DNA of 64,000 nt from Heterotrichella gracilis (taxonomy: Eukaryota; Sar; Xanthophyceae; Tribonematales; Xanthonemataceae): NCBI GenBank assembly GCA_032358255.1, contig JAULBX010029931.1:1-64000 (forward strand), given 5' to 3'. Shown here one piece after another: positions 1-13,978 of this stretch. The notes under the pieces were generated by a model. It saw nothing but the letters and a program-made list of their open reading frames with translations. It was not told where the DNA came from and ran no database searches. Each line of letters opens with the position of its first letter. Position 1 is the first letter of the stretch. A program made the position numbers and the translations under genes.

Positions 1-478
1 GGGGGACGGCCGCCGGCGGGCGGGCTTGGCTGGATGGGGTGGGTCCGGGGTGGGGGGTGGCTGGCGGTGCTGCTTCTGTTGGGGGGTGGGAGGTGGGGGG
101 GTGGGTTGGTGGGTGTTGTATTACAGGGTTTCGTTAGGGTTAAATCTAGGGTACCCTACTGAGCTGCAGCACATGCCACGTCCACGTCAACATCCACAAC
201 CCTAAAGCCAACATCCTCAACAACCCTTTCGGTAACAGTGGGTCACTGGAAAGTTAAACCCTAGACCATAACCTCTGTTCAACCCCCAACCTTTTGCACG
301 GGCATGACCTGCCTGGCCAACATCACATCACCATCGACAACCCTGAACCCCAAAAAAGAAACCCTAAACCCTGACCTCACACAAGGGTCCCAACCCCGCA
401 CCTTGTTGCGCGCGCATGACCTGCCTGGCCACCTTCACAACTCATAACCGATAACCCTAAACCCTAAACAAGAAACCC
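1..478. repeat. Degenerate telomere-like and exon-end repeat tract
   Basis: No gene is visible. The first 120 bases are G-rich. From about 120 on, CCCTAAA-like units recur (for example 367-372 and 455-469). A block matching the last coding stretch of the neighbouring nucleotidyltransferase, recognisable by gcatgacctgcc, is repeated in degenerate form at about 287-325 and 391-440; the functional copy starts at 479. The tract therefore holds the 3' flank of that gene plus two decayed copies of its 3' end separated by telomere-like units. A TTACA at about 121 (TGTAA on the minus strand) could be the polyadenylation signal. It is not a true telomere, because the arrays are short and broken. Confidence 0.6.
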
Positions 479-3400
479 TCAACCCCGCACCTTATGCGCG
501 CGCATGACCTGCCGGGCCACCTTGACATTCTCTGCCAGCAGGGGGGCAGTGATGCACATGAGCCACATGTGCCCCTCAACAGGCTCAGCGGGGGTGGCGT
601 GCTTGTCAAGCTCCATCAGGAAGCTGAACAGCCACTCGTCTTGGGGCCGCCGGGGGCGCCTGCGGGGAAGATGTGAGGGGTGGTGGGGTACACTCGACGG
701 GGCATGGAATGACATGCATTGAGTCCACATAACAAGACTGGTTGCTTTATGAAATCACTCCGTGGGGAACGCCACAGGGTGGAGGATGAATCACCACCAG
801 CAAAGCACCGCCCCCCGAAACAGCAGGACAGCCCCAAACTCTGTGGGTTTGGTGGGAACAGTTGAACCTAGCTGACTGTTCACACCACACCCACCTCCAG
901 CCGCAACCACCACAGCCATGCCCCCACACACACCCCCACCACCACACCCTCACCCACCTGCCCACCCTCTTCGAAATCAGGTAGGCCGTCTGTTGCGGCA
1001 GCAACATATCCATCAGGCCGTGCCGCCACAGGAGCAGCAAGGAGGGGGCGCCCCCACCATATGCCAGCAGGGCATTCACTTCCATCACCAGCCGGCCCTG
1101 GGGACATATAAAAGAACAACATGAACAAAATGCAATTGACCGATGAAATATAAATGATTGGATTTAACATATGCATGACCAAATTGACGCATGGTGTTTA
1201 ACATGTACTAGCATTTGGCCCGCGCAGTGCACAATATACACAGCATTTTGAACTGAGCTGCACATCGCAAGTGGAGTACCTGCCACATGCGAGGACGCGG
1301 TACCATGTGCGGGATGGATGTGCTGCAACACATGTGCAGTATAGCACACTTGCAGTACAGCACATTTGCAGTGCACGCCTGGTAGGGTGCAACCTCACTC
1401 ACCGGCGGCAGGTCCAATATGCATGGCGCCATCTCGCGTATGGCCTGTACCGTCACCGACTCCAGCCGTAGGCCTGCGGTGCCACACACACAGAGATCGG
1501 CAAAACCGTAGACCCTAGCTTGGGAAGAACTTAGACCCTAAATACACCAATATATTGGTGAACCCCAGTCCCCCGACCACATACCTAGCATTGTGTGAAA
1601 CACATAGCGTAAGTGAGTCCAACAAGTGCGCCCCAAATGCGATATTGCCAGTGTAGCAGCCAGCACACCCAGTTTGCTGGAGACCCATTCCCACTACACC
1701 CCAACATTCCACCTGTCCGCACAATGAAATGCACCAGCCAGTCGCAATCTCTCCCCCTCCCCCATTCCCTCCACCCCCGCCGCGCACCTGTCCGCCCCGC
1801 AAACCGCAGCGCGCGCAGGATCCTGGCGGGGTCCTCAGCAAAAGCATCCTTGGGGTTGCGCACCGAGCGCAGCACCACATTCGCAATGTCCTTCATCCCG
1901 TCCACATAGTCGTAGATGACCCTGCTCCAGGGATCGTACAGCAGGGCATTGGCGGTGAAGTCGCGGCGCAGCGCGTTGGCACGCCGGGCAGTGCTCCACA
2001 GCACGTCTACGTGCTTCTGCAAGATATATTATAATAAGAACATATGATATTTTAGCCGAAAAATAATAATAATGGAATTTTGGTGTACGTTTTACTCTGC
2101 CTGTCCTCCTGCGTCCAGACACTGCTCCTCTACGCTGTCTCCACTCTGCAATCTTTGTTTGCTACTGAACAGCACTCCCACTCGACAGCACCCACCACCA
2201 CCACCACCACCACCACCACCACCACCACCACCACCACCCGCCTGCCCCCGCTATGCCTCACCTGCCGCGCCATGTGTGCCGCATCCAGCACCCCCCACGG
2301 CAGCTCATGGCTGTACCCTCTAGGGTCTGTGTGGGAGGTGCTGAAGGATGAGACCTCAATCAGCGCCCCGTCCTGGTGCACGTGAGCAACCTGGAACTTG
2401 CCAACCAGGAAACAGCGCTTGAACAGCTTTTTGACCTGCGGAGGGGGATAGTGGGTGGGTGGGTGGATGGGCGGAATGATGAGGCAGGCCATGCAAGGTG
2501 TGGCCATGATATGGTGTGGGCATCTAGGCCAATTTGAGACATGTGTCCCAAGCAGGTCATGCAAAGGGAGCCCTGCATGTGCAAACCCATCTGCATCCAA
2601 AGTACATGTCATTGCATTTTCCCTTTGTTGCCGGCAATAGCATGATCAGTGTGCTTGCAGGATGTAGGTCCACTGACTTTGGAGATTTGTGATGTTCAAT
2701 CCAGTAGAGGTGCAGCTAAGCAAGGTAATAGCTGAATCCTAAACCCTAAACCCTAAAGGGCGCCCAATTGTTTGCAGTATGCTGGGTCACCCCATTCCAG
2801 TGGAGGTGCATGCTGAGCAAGGTATTGGCTAACCCATAAACCCTAAACCCTAAAGAGCCAAGGCAAATCACCCCGTTGGCTGCTTACCTGCTTGAGGTCA
2901 CAGGTGGCCAAGATATCGTAGTCCTTGATTGGCCGTTGCAGCAGGATGTCTCGCACGGTGCCGCCCACAATGTACGCATGGCTGCCTGTGCCAACCCAGG
3001 GATGCGGGTCAGCATCACAACGGCATTGGGTAAATTTCATAAATCCACAATATTAATCCCATGGCGATGGTGATGGTTTGTACTTTCATTATCCCCATCC
3101 CACAAATCAGGATGAATAAGGGCGTGGCGACGGGGCTGCGTAGGTATTGCGGTACGCCCAATACCCTACCCTGATTGCGGCTGACCCTAACCCTAAACCC
3201 TACCTGCCGCGCGAAGTTTGTTGAGCACCGCCCACACCGGCTTGGTGATGTGGTGGTCACGTATGCTATGGGAGTTGTCCTCATACAGGCTGGCTGAGGT
3301 GCTGGGCAGGGGTGCCTCTGCTGCCTCCCTGGCAGTGCGGCCCCGGGCCTTGGAAGGGGAGGTGGGGCTGGTGCGGGTGCGGGTGCGCTTGTGGGTGGCT

Positions 3401-3582
3401 TCTGGGGCAGCGGGCGCCAGGGCTTGGAAGGGGTGGTAGTGCAAGGGGTTGAGGTCTGGGAGGGGTGGGAGTTCGACCTCCAGTGCCTGTGCGGAGGCTG
3501 CACGCCGCTGTGCCGCTGGCTCACATGCATGCATATGGCTCAGCTGCAGCAGCCTGCCGGGCAGCTTGAGCGACCTCCACAT
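479..3582 (-). CDS. Class II nucleotidyltransferase (poly(A) polymerase / CCA-adding enzyme type)
   Basis: Seven exons spliced by hand: 3582-3204, 2985-2888, 2435-2262, 2016-1788, 1473-1403, 1097-958, 659-479; all phases agree and give 423 residues. The head domain shows IVGGTVRD (about residues 132-139) followed by IKDYDI, the nucleotide- and metal-binding GG...DxD motif. LVGKFQVAHVH follows, then RRDFTANALLYD and AEDPARILRALRF, typical of the bacterial-type PcnB/Cca family. Such enzymes add A tails or CCA ends to RNA, often in organelles. The block around LVGKF resembles the signature used to tell poly(A) polymerases from CCA enzymes but has one basic residue fewer, so I leave both options open. 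About 120 poorly conserved N-terminal residues may include a targeting peptide. The C-terminal exon runs straight into telomere-like repeats and the stop lies at that junction. The gene is head-to-head with S10. Confidence 0.85.
2192..2239. repeat. (CAC)n / (GTG)n microsatellite
   Basis: An uninterrupted trinucleotide run of about 48 bases lies in intron 3 of the nucleotidyltransferase gene, shortly after its 5' splice site on the minus strand. It is a simple-sequence expansion with no coding role that I can support. Confidence 0.9.
2697..2857. repeat. Tandem ~93-bp duplication carrying telomere-like arrays
   Basis: Two similar blocks, about 2697-2757 and 2790-2853, share the order ccagtRgaggtgca, gcaaggta and then CCCTAAACCCTAAA. 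Both lie in intron 2 of the nucleotidyltransferase gene, and the second ends about 35 bases from the 5' splice site. On the sense strand the array reads TTTAGGG. The telomere units and the unique flank were copied together. Confidence 0.75.
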
Positions 3583-4201
3583 GCTGAAAACGGCTGCAAT
3601 ACCGCTTTCCTTGCCCTCTCAAGTCATACTGCTGCTGCGGCGCCGATACGACCAGGTATTCGGGGCAAGGTGTATATAAGTACTACTGGGCGGCCTTGCA
3701 ATAGCAACGTCTCAGTGGCCCAGACTCACAGATGCTTGGTGCCACTTGAGCGTCAAAAGTGCAATCAATAGCTTCTCTTATCCGAGCACTTGGCTGCGCA
3801 GGCTTACTTCCACCTCCGGTGCCCATGCTTGCGCACAAGTGGCAGTGCATGCATGCACATGTGTGGGGATCCGCGCTCCCTGCGTCGTCAATAGATACGC
3901 CTTTGTTGCTATTTAACACAGTGCCACTAGCCAGTGCTGTCGATAAGGCTATGGAACGTATTGGCATCGCTGTTAGAGGCTGCGGAGAGTTAATTCAATT
4001 GATTTATAAATATTGTGGTCAGCCTCCCCGTGGCAGTGATATCCATCACTCCAATGTGGGCGCGCAGCCACAAACCTGGCTGTCGTAGCAAGGTCTAGGC
4101 CACCCTATAAACTGACCAACGCACCCCAGGAAAGCGTACCTCATCGCCGTACTGGCTAGTCAAGGTGGTGCTCTGTCGAGTGTGCGTTTGGAGCCTTCAA
4201 G
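3583..4201. promoter_or_regulatory. Divergent promoter region between nucleotidyltransferase and S10
   Basis: Some 619 bases separate the two start codons, which point away from each other, so both promoters and 5' UTRs should lie here. I see no convincing TATA box or known operator. There is no coding stretch that looks conserved. Confidence 0.5.
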
Positions 4202-4717
4202 ATGGCTGCCCTGCAAGCCACGGCTGCCTTTGGGGCTCACACAGCGCCCAGGCAGAGCAATGCACGTTCCACTTCTCAGGTGGCAGCTCTGTCATTCCGC
4301 TCCTCCCTCCGCACCGGGGCCGTGAAGGCGTTTGCACCCGCTGCACGGACCCAGCACAGCACACGGGTCATGGCCACCTCCACCATGGTTCAGACAGCAA
4401 CCGGTGTCAGCGCCCAGACCAAGATTCGGATTAAGCTCAAGGCCTATGACGTGGAGCTGCTCAAGGAATCTGTGACCGAGATTATCAGCGCAGCCACCTC
4501 CACTGGAGCCACCGTGGCGGGCCCAGTGCCGCTGCCCCTGCGCATCAGGCGGTACTGTGTGCTGCGGTCACCCCATGTCAACAAGGACTCCCGCGAGGCG
4601 TTCGAGATACGGACACACTCCCGCTTGTTGGACATCAAGAACCCCTCAGCACAGACAATCGACAAGCTCATGCAGCTTGACCTACCAGCTGGCGTGGATG
4701 TGGAAGTGAAGCTGTAG
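4202..4717 (+). CDS. PRPS10: Plastid 30S ribosomal protein S10 (uS10c) precursor
   Basis: Single-exon gene of 171 codons. The first ~65-70 residues are rich in Ala, Ser, Thr and Arg with few acids, as in a chloroplast transit peptide. The mature part begins near [15 protein letters not shown] and carries [32 protein letters not shown] in overlapping S10 blocks, then [10 protein letters not shown]. It ends at VDVEVKL, the usual length for bacterial-type S10. The protein binds the 3' domain of 16S rRNA in the plastid small subunit. It is one of the few intronless genes in this window. A TGTAA at 5092-5096, the chlorophyte polyadenylation motif, would give a 3' UTR of about 370 bases. The start follows the divergent promoter shared with the nucleotidyltransferase. 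Confidence 0.96.
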   Translation: MAALQATAAFGAHTAPRQSNARSTSQVAALSFRSSLRTGAVKAFAPAARTQHSTRVMATSTMVQTATGVSAQTKIRIKLKAYDVELLKESVTEIISAATSTGATVAGPVPLPLRIRRYCVLRSPHVNKDSREAFEIRTHSRLLDIKNPSAQTIDKLMQLDLPAGVDVEVKL

Positions 4718-6334
4718 AGTGGCCCTTCCCCAGCATGGCAACAGCAGTGAGGGTGCGGTGGGAACCACCAGCAAGGGCAGCAAGGGCAGCAAAGGGTTTT
4801 TGTGGGTGCTTCCTGGACGCTAACTGGCATGCTTTCCAGCTTCATGCCACTCAATTGGACAGACTGCTTGTGTATGAGATGGCTTTTGCTTTCATTGGTG
4901 GCAAGCTTGGCCAGTGCAGTGTTTTAACTGGCTAGGTTCACCTCGTGGGTTTCATTCAGTGGACTATGGTGGCGCAACTGAAGGGAATTTTGGCTTTCCT
5001 TGGTTACACACGCTTGCTGTGTGCTGGTTTTGTTTCTGGGTGGACACGGCGATTTGGGTGTTGCCTACTGTTTGTGCGCTGCACAACAACTTGTAACTAT
5101 ATCACTCACTCGCCATAACCAGCTCATCTTCAGAACCATGGTCATATTATGTGCCACATGTGGACTCTCGGCATGGGTGCTCAACAACAGCCCGGTTTGC
5201 TTTGAGCAAGGGTGGCGTATGCAACCACCAGCGTCCCACATAATTATGCATTCTTTCACATCCTGTAGCATGCACTGCTTGACCCTACGCGTGTGGGGTT
5301 GACAAGTACAAAAGTGTAGGTTTGTAACGGGTGTTAGTGGCGCTACGAGACCCACCCCTGCACAGGCACCAGGTACTGCGGCGCCCCAACTGTACTAGGA
5401 GGGGTGGGTGCTGCACTGGTTACTCTTTGCAGGTCTCTTACTGCGGCCAAGGCTGTGTTTGAGCAGCTTGTGCAAATATCACCGCCTTTTTGCACATATG
5501 AAGTACAGGCATCGCTTTGCAAAGTGCACCAGAATGAGCGCAACTTGCAGCCACTTGGTGTCACCTTGTGCGTAAAATAGTGCACATAATTGCACCTTTT
5601 ACCGACCGTGGCTGAGCCACTGTGTAATACACACAGTAATAACGGTCACAATAGCAGCTGCACAGTGTGCGGGCTGCCATGGCGACCACGACAGCCCACT
5701 GTGCATCCACATGTTCCCTGGCTAGTTTCCGGTGCCCACTTGGCATTCCCTTTCATTTCTACTACTGCACATCCGTGGTTTAAAGTCACTGCCCATGGGT
5801 GAATTGCCATGTATATTTGTGGCATAGGAGCCAAGGTGCCCAGTCTTGGGGTAAGAGCTGAGCCCTTGCCAAGTTAGTAACCAAACTTTGCGCAACAAGT
5901 CACTTGTTGACAAAGTTTGTCAACCTGGTGATTATCAAAACCCTCGCGAGGGTTCTGGTTGTTAATGACACGTGGCGCCATCTGCGTGACCTTCTCTGCC
6001 ACGCGGAGGCATCACAATGGTGCCAGCTAAGCACGCACGTGCATATTCTACCACAAGATAGCCCGCCGCCAACTCCCGCACGCACCACACGAAACAAACG
6101 GCAGGGCACCTTCCAGACTGTTCCCGGCCCATCTACTTTCTTCACGACCCGCTGCCGCAACCACACAAGAGCAGTCTTTTGCTCGCCAGCCTCACCTTTT
6201 GCAACCTTTACATATACTCGAGCTTGCTGTGCACCACCACATAGTTTGCAGTAATACACATACAGCTACCGACGATCGTCTCCTATCAAAGCATCGCAGC
6301 CACTTTGTGAGTGAAGCTAGCTTGGAACGTTACA
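4718..6334. other. S10 3' UTR, intergenic DNA and HSP70B promoter
   Basis: No conserved coding sequence is seen in these 1.6 kb. The first ~370 bases are probably S10 3' UTR, ending at the TGTAA at 5092. The last few hundred bases must hold the HSP70B promoter and 5' UTR. An inverted repeat, aaccctcgcgagggtt, sits at about 5938-5953. I could not identify clear heat-shock elements by eye. Confidence 0.5.
5092..5096 (+). promoter_or_regulatory. TGTAA polyadenylation signal of S10
   Basis: TGTAA is the chlorophyte polyadenylation motif. It lies 375 bases after the S10 stop on the sense strand. The position is plausible, but no transcript data are available here. Confidence 0.45.
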
Positions 6335-9610
<3,276 letters not shown>

Positions 9611-11005
9611 GCAAGGGGGAGTGCGTGGGATGAGAGCGTGTGAGGGTGGTGACGTGGGGCAGCCGGGGGTTTTAGATGCAGATGGGTGTCAGCGCAAGGC
9701 GCTGTGCGTGTGCAGTGGCGGAGCGTGGCGCGTGTTCTAGTGCAGCAACACGTGTGGCTTGCGCCAGGTTGATGCACCTGAGTGGCCAGGGAGGGCTGGT
9801 GCAGCAGGCGGTGTTTTTCAGCCTAGTGTGCCTGGGCTTCTCTGTGTGTTTTCCACTAGGGAGTTTTGCAGCTAGTAGTTGACATTTTACCAGGGCGTGT
9901 GCCCCTGTTGGCGCAAACACTGTGCCAATATGCAGCTTGTTGTTTGTTAGGCAGGCTTGGCTTGGACACCCGTTACTTTCGTTGGCAGTTTGCAGCTTGC
10001 AACAAACCGCAGCAGTTTGGACTCTTGATTCAAACCGTATATATGGCCTGTTTATACCCTGGTATTCATATCTGAACTAGGATAAATTTGTAACAAAACT
10101 AACTTTGCACAATACCTTTGGCCAGCGCATGTGCAGTTGTGCCTCCATTCGGGCCCTTGGCAATTGCATGGCAAACGGCATGCCTGAAAGTGGTGCATGC
10201 AACCAGCTCGTCCTACTAACGCTGAGTCGCTGGCTGGGACGTGCACTCGCACAGAAGCGGTTTGCCCAGTGGCTATGTACCTGCGGGGACACTGTTATGT
10301 GCCTTGCCACACTACCAGGGCCCTCTCTCATTGGGCCCCAACAAGTTGCAAATTAGGTGGTTTACACTGTGAGCTAGAAAGACTCGAGAAGCCCAGGGTG
10401 TTTGGGTGTCGGTCAACCATTGGAGAGGTGTGTTGGGGAGCCTGTCACCCATCGGAGGTGCCTGTCAACCACCAGAAATGCCAGGAGCCTCTTGGTGGCA
10501 ATGCCTGGTCCCGGTGGGTTGCAGGTTGAGAACTCATATCCCACCTCAGAGTCAGCACCTGTGGTAACGGCAAGGGCTTTGGAGCAGCAACAATGGGACA
10601 ACGTGAAAATACATTAATGTGGTTGGCGGGAAGAACCGGGCCCAGGTACCGCCGCCGGTGGCCTTCAATCCTGCTGGTGTACTGTTGTTGTGGGGTATGT
10701 AGCAGGTGGGCTGCTTTTTTCTTTCGATAGTTCACAAGTCATACTGCTCAGGTCATTGGTTGTGTCACCGTTGTCAGTTTTCCGCTTTGTCGACACAAAG
10801 GCATCTTTCGTTATCACCTTTGTTACCTGTGCGTTGTGCCCCTGCAAATTTCCGCACTACAGTTTGGGCGTTGCTACTCGACAGCAGGTTATTTCAATCA
10901 ACATATGCAACCGGTGCACACACTCTTTTGAGGTATAACTGAGCATAGCGGACGGCAGCATCACCAGCAATAACCACTCTTAGTTCCGAACCCCTCTCGA
11001 CTAAG
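9611..11005. other. HSP70B 3' UTR and MCTS1 promoter
   Basis: No gene is recognised in these 1.4 kb. TGTAA at 10089-10093 is a likely polyadenylation site for HSP70B (3' UTR of about 480 bases). The rest should hold the MCTS1 promoter. A short degenerate repeat around ggtgYctgtcaaccaYc is visible at about 10405-10475. Confidence 0.5.
10089..10093 (+). promoter_or_regulatory. TGTAA polyadenylation signal of HSP70B
   Basis: TGTAA on the sense strand lies 479 bases after the HSP70B stop, inside an AT-rich stretch. The match to the chlorophyte consensus is exact; actual use is inferred. Confidence 0.4.
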
Positions 11006-12324
11006 ATGTTCAAAAAGTTTACGAAAGAAGATTTTGGAGGGCAAACGCAAGTCAAAGCATCCGTGGGGCGCAGCATACGAGGTACGTTACATTGATGTAT
11101 ATGCATGCATATGCGTACAATACATGCATGCATCGGCCAATGTGCCCACCCAGCAAGCTTGCTGACACAGGCGCTGACTACCCACTACTTATAATACCAT
11201 TATCATATGCTGCTGCAGCCAAGATATGCGAGCAATTCCCTTACGTTGAGAACACTGGTCTGATTGATGTCTTGATACCCAAGAAGGAGACCATGATCCT
11301 CATGAAATGGTACGACTCCTGGATGCCTCTGCCCTGTATTGCGTTCAATGGATGCTGCCATGCGTATGGTATGAACTGTATCTGCACGCATGACCACCAG
11401 GCCAGGATCTTTCTTTCATGGCTGTGAACGCATGAACAGAAACAAATAGGCTGTGCTTATGTTTGCCTTGCCTGACCCCCGTCTCCTGCTACAGCCCTGA
11501 GCGTGTGCAGCTACTTGTGATCAACAACGTGCCGCTCTTCTTCTCACAACGCGACGGCGTCTGGTTCCCCACCCTGCGGCTGTTGCACCAATACCCGGAC
11601 ATGATGCGGCGCCTGCGCTGCGACGTGGGCGCCATCAAGTTTGTGCTGTCAGGGGCAAACATCATGTGCCCAGGGTTGACGTCGCCGGGCGCAACGATAC
11701 ATGACGAGGTGCGGAGGGATGCTGCATTGTTATATGGGGGTTGCATGGTTGTCAAGCACAGTTTGCCCGCGGCATTGCAAACGGTTTATAGTAACTGGCG
11801 CTGTGTGTCGATACGGGTGCATGTTGACTCAGCAAATGGTTGTGTAGCCCATGGATGACCAGGCCAGGCAAGGACATGCGAGTCACAATGATGCAAGAGC
11901 CTGCACATGCCACAGTGATTTAAAAGCTTGCACATGCCACAATGATTTGAGAGCCTGCACTTGCCAAAAGCAATTTGCTCTGCATGGACAACAGGGCAGA
12001 CATATCATACAGAAGATTAAATTTGCCCTCACCGCATGCCAAGTGCATTCACCTATTTCCATGAATGGCAATTTAGTACGCTGCGCGCCCAATGGCAGTT
12101 TGCCAGATTGTCCACCCGCACAGCGCCGCATGACACTATGTGTGGGCATGCAGGTCGATGCCATGACTGCGGTAGCCATCTACGGGGAGGGCAAGGAGCA
12201 CGCCATGGCCCTGGGTCTCACTCAGATGTCCACCCAGGACATGCGCGAGATCAACAAGGGCATCGGGGTGGAGAACGTGCACCAGCTGAATGACGGGCTA
12301 TGGAAGATGCCTGTCATCGATTGA
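11006..12324 (+). CDS. MCTS1: MCTS1 homologue (PUA-domain translation recycling/reinitiation factor)
   Basis: Four exons: 11006-11081, 11219-11309, 11495-11708, 12154-12324; 183 residues, against about 181 in animals and plants. It starts [20 protein letters not shown], the family N terminus (pre-PUA domain, residues 1 to ~90). The PUA domain follows with [45 protein letters not shown] and [22 protein letters not shown]1 pairs with DENR on the 40S subunit to remove deacylated tRNA after termination and to allow reinitiation after short upstream ORFs. A shorter reading through the intron after LMKW is excluded because the next family block needs Cys-Pro-Glu across the splice. Intron 3 holds a 27-base tandem repeat. 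Confidence 0.95.
11899..11979. repeat. 27-bp minisatellite, three copies
   Basis: Three units beginning at 11899, 11926 and 11953 share gcYtgcacWtgccaca-like sequence. The third copy diverges in its second half. It lies inside MCTS1 intron 3. Confidence 0.8.
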
Positions 12325-13978
12325 GGCGAAGGGAAGGCGCATTTGCCAGTGATGCCATCGATGGCATCTGTGGGGGCGCCAGCACAGCAGCGCGTGTTGA
12401 GCTTTAATGTTCACCGCCAGCGCTTCAATCGTACCTCTTGGTCAAGGTTCTGCTGTGACAGCCCCAATGGACTACGGTATTAGTTGTTGGCGCATTTCAG
12501 CTGCCAGTCATATCCAGGTTCACAATGGACGCTTGCCACCCCAGCTGATTGCAGACTGCCATGCAACACAACTTATACAATTTTGCACAGCAATCTATGA
12601 GCAGAGCATGGTATACAGGCCCAGGTACAATGTATCCAGTGTACCTGGCAGGTTGCTGCGAGTGTTTTCCCTGAGCAGCAGGTACATTTCTGTCAGCATG
12701 GGAGGCTGTTGGGTTTGGATCAAGACTGGCTGAGCTTGTGCAGCTGGGGCAAATTGCAAGCCTTTATGTTCAGCAGTGTTTATATGCAACTGGGGAGCGC
12801 TGAGGACCTGCACTGGGTGGTGATGCGGGGAAGCTTGCACGTTGATATTCTGGCCATCTGTGCATTATGAGAGCTGACAGTAGTGTCTGTATTAGCACTC
12901 TGCCAGACTAGTACTCCGAGCCAGCAGCTACAGGGAAATTAAATGCCTAGTGCTGTAACAGTACTCTGAGCCAGCAGCTGCTGGGAAACTTTAATGCCTT
13001 GACAAGTACAATGTACTGTAACAGTACTGTTCAGGAGCCAGCTGGGTCCTGGACTTAGCCGCCAGGCAGTGCCAGCGCGGCGCCTCAATAATATACTACG
13101 CGGCTACACCGTGTGCCGAGGCAGTGCTGCAGTGGCGATGCGGGGTCCCCAAGCACCGTCTGATTCGGTGAATCGTCATGATTTGCACATCGTGCATGAT
13201 GCTCCTATGTCGCGTAGCATTGCGACGGTAGCTGTGCAATTATGTCCGAGTCAGTGGTTATATCAAATGCTAGGCGGGCCTCAGCCTACGGTAGCGGTAG
13301 TAATTGTCCAAAGGGCCTAACACACGCTGGCTGTCAGCATAAACATGTGAGAAAAACACACTGGTATGTACCCCGAGTACGTTCTGTTGCATGAATGCAT
13401 AGCAAAATGCAAGACTACATCAGTATTCATGGTTGCAATTCAATTGGCAAGGAATTGCAGCACCAACTTGGTGCCCGAAAGTTTTTCCACGCTCAGCACA
13501 TTACTGCAGAAATGCAAAGGTTGCAAAATGCAATGTTGGGCTGAAAACAAACTGCAGTGTAATTATGCAGATTGCTTGATAACACCCGCGCAAGCTGTGG
13601 CATGTGACCAGTTGGCCCTGAATGACAGCAAACAGTGCCCACTCAATATACCAACCCCACAAGGGCATATGCTGCAGCAGTGGCATGCAGGAGTATGTTG
13701 TATATGCGCATGCCTCCTGTACTATCGGGTCTCATGCCTATCCTGGTGGCATCCATTGCGTAGAGCTAAGCCCTTCCTAATACCCTAGACCACAGCCCTG
13801 TTAGCACAAGACCTAAAGATGGGTGCTGGCTTCCGGTGCTGGTAATCAGCCAACCAGTGCCGCGTTTTACCATCGTGTGTGTGTAATGAAACCCTTCCCC
13901 CCCCCCACCTCCCCCCAAAGCCGCTACTGTTCAGCACAGATCAAGGCCTCCCAATGTGCTCCTGCCCACCAGGTGCAC
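12325..13978. other. Convergent intergenic region (MCTS1 / nickel-transporter-like)
   Basis: No gene is seen. The two flanking genes end here, so both 3' UTRs lie inside. TGTAA occurs at about 12952 and 13017, in the two copies of a degenerate ~55-base duplication (12908-13030, with the shared block gagccagcagct). A C-rich tract follows at 13876-13918. Confidence 0.55.
12908..13030. repeat. Degenerate tandem duplication in the MCTS1 3' region
   Basis: Two blocks share agtactcYgagccagcagct, taatgcct and gtaacagtact. The second carries a short insertion. Each copy ends in TGTAAC, so the duplication also duplicates a possible polyadenylation motif. Confidence 0.65.

Noticed and set aside
1-160. 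Chromosome end (telomere) at the window start
   Set aside because: Telomere units are few, broken and mixed with gene-derived copies; similar short arrays occur throughout the window.
13876-13918. C-rich tract as a regulatory element
   Set aside because: Simple poly-C runs with no conserved partner sequence; likely slippage.
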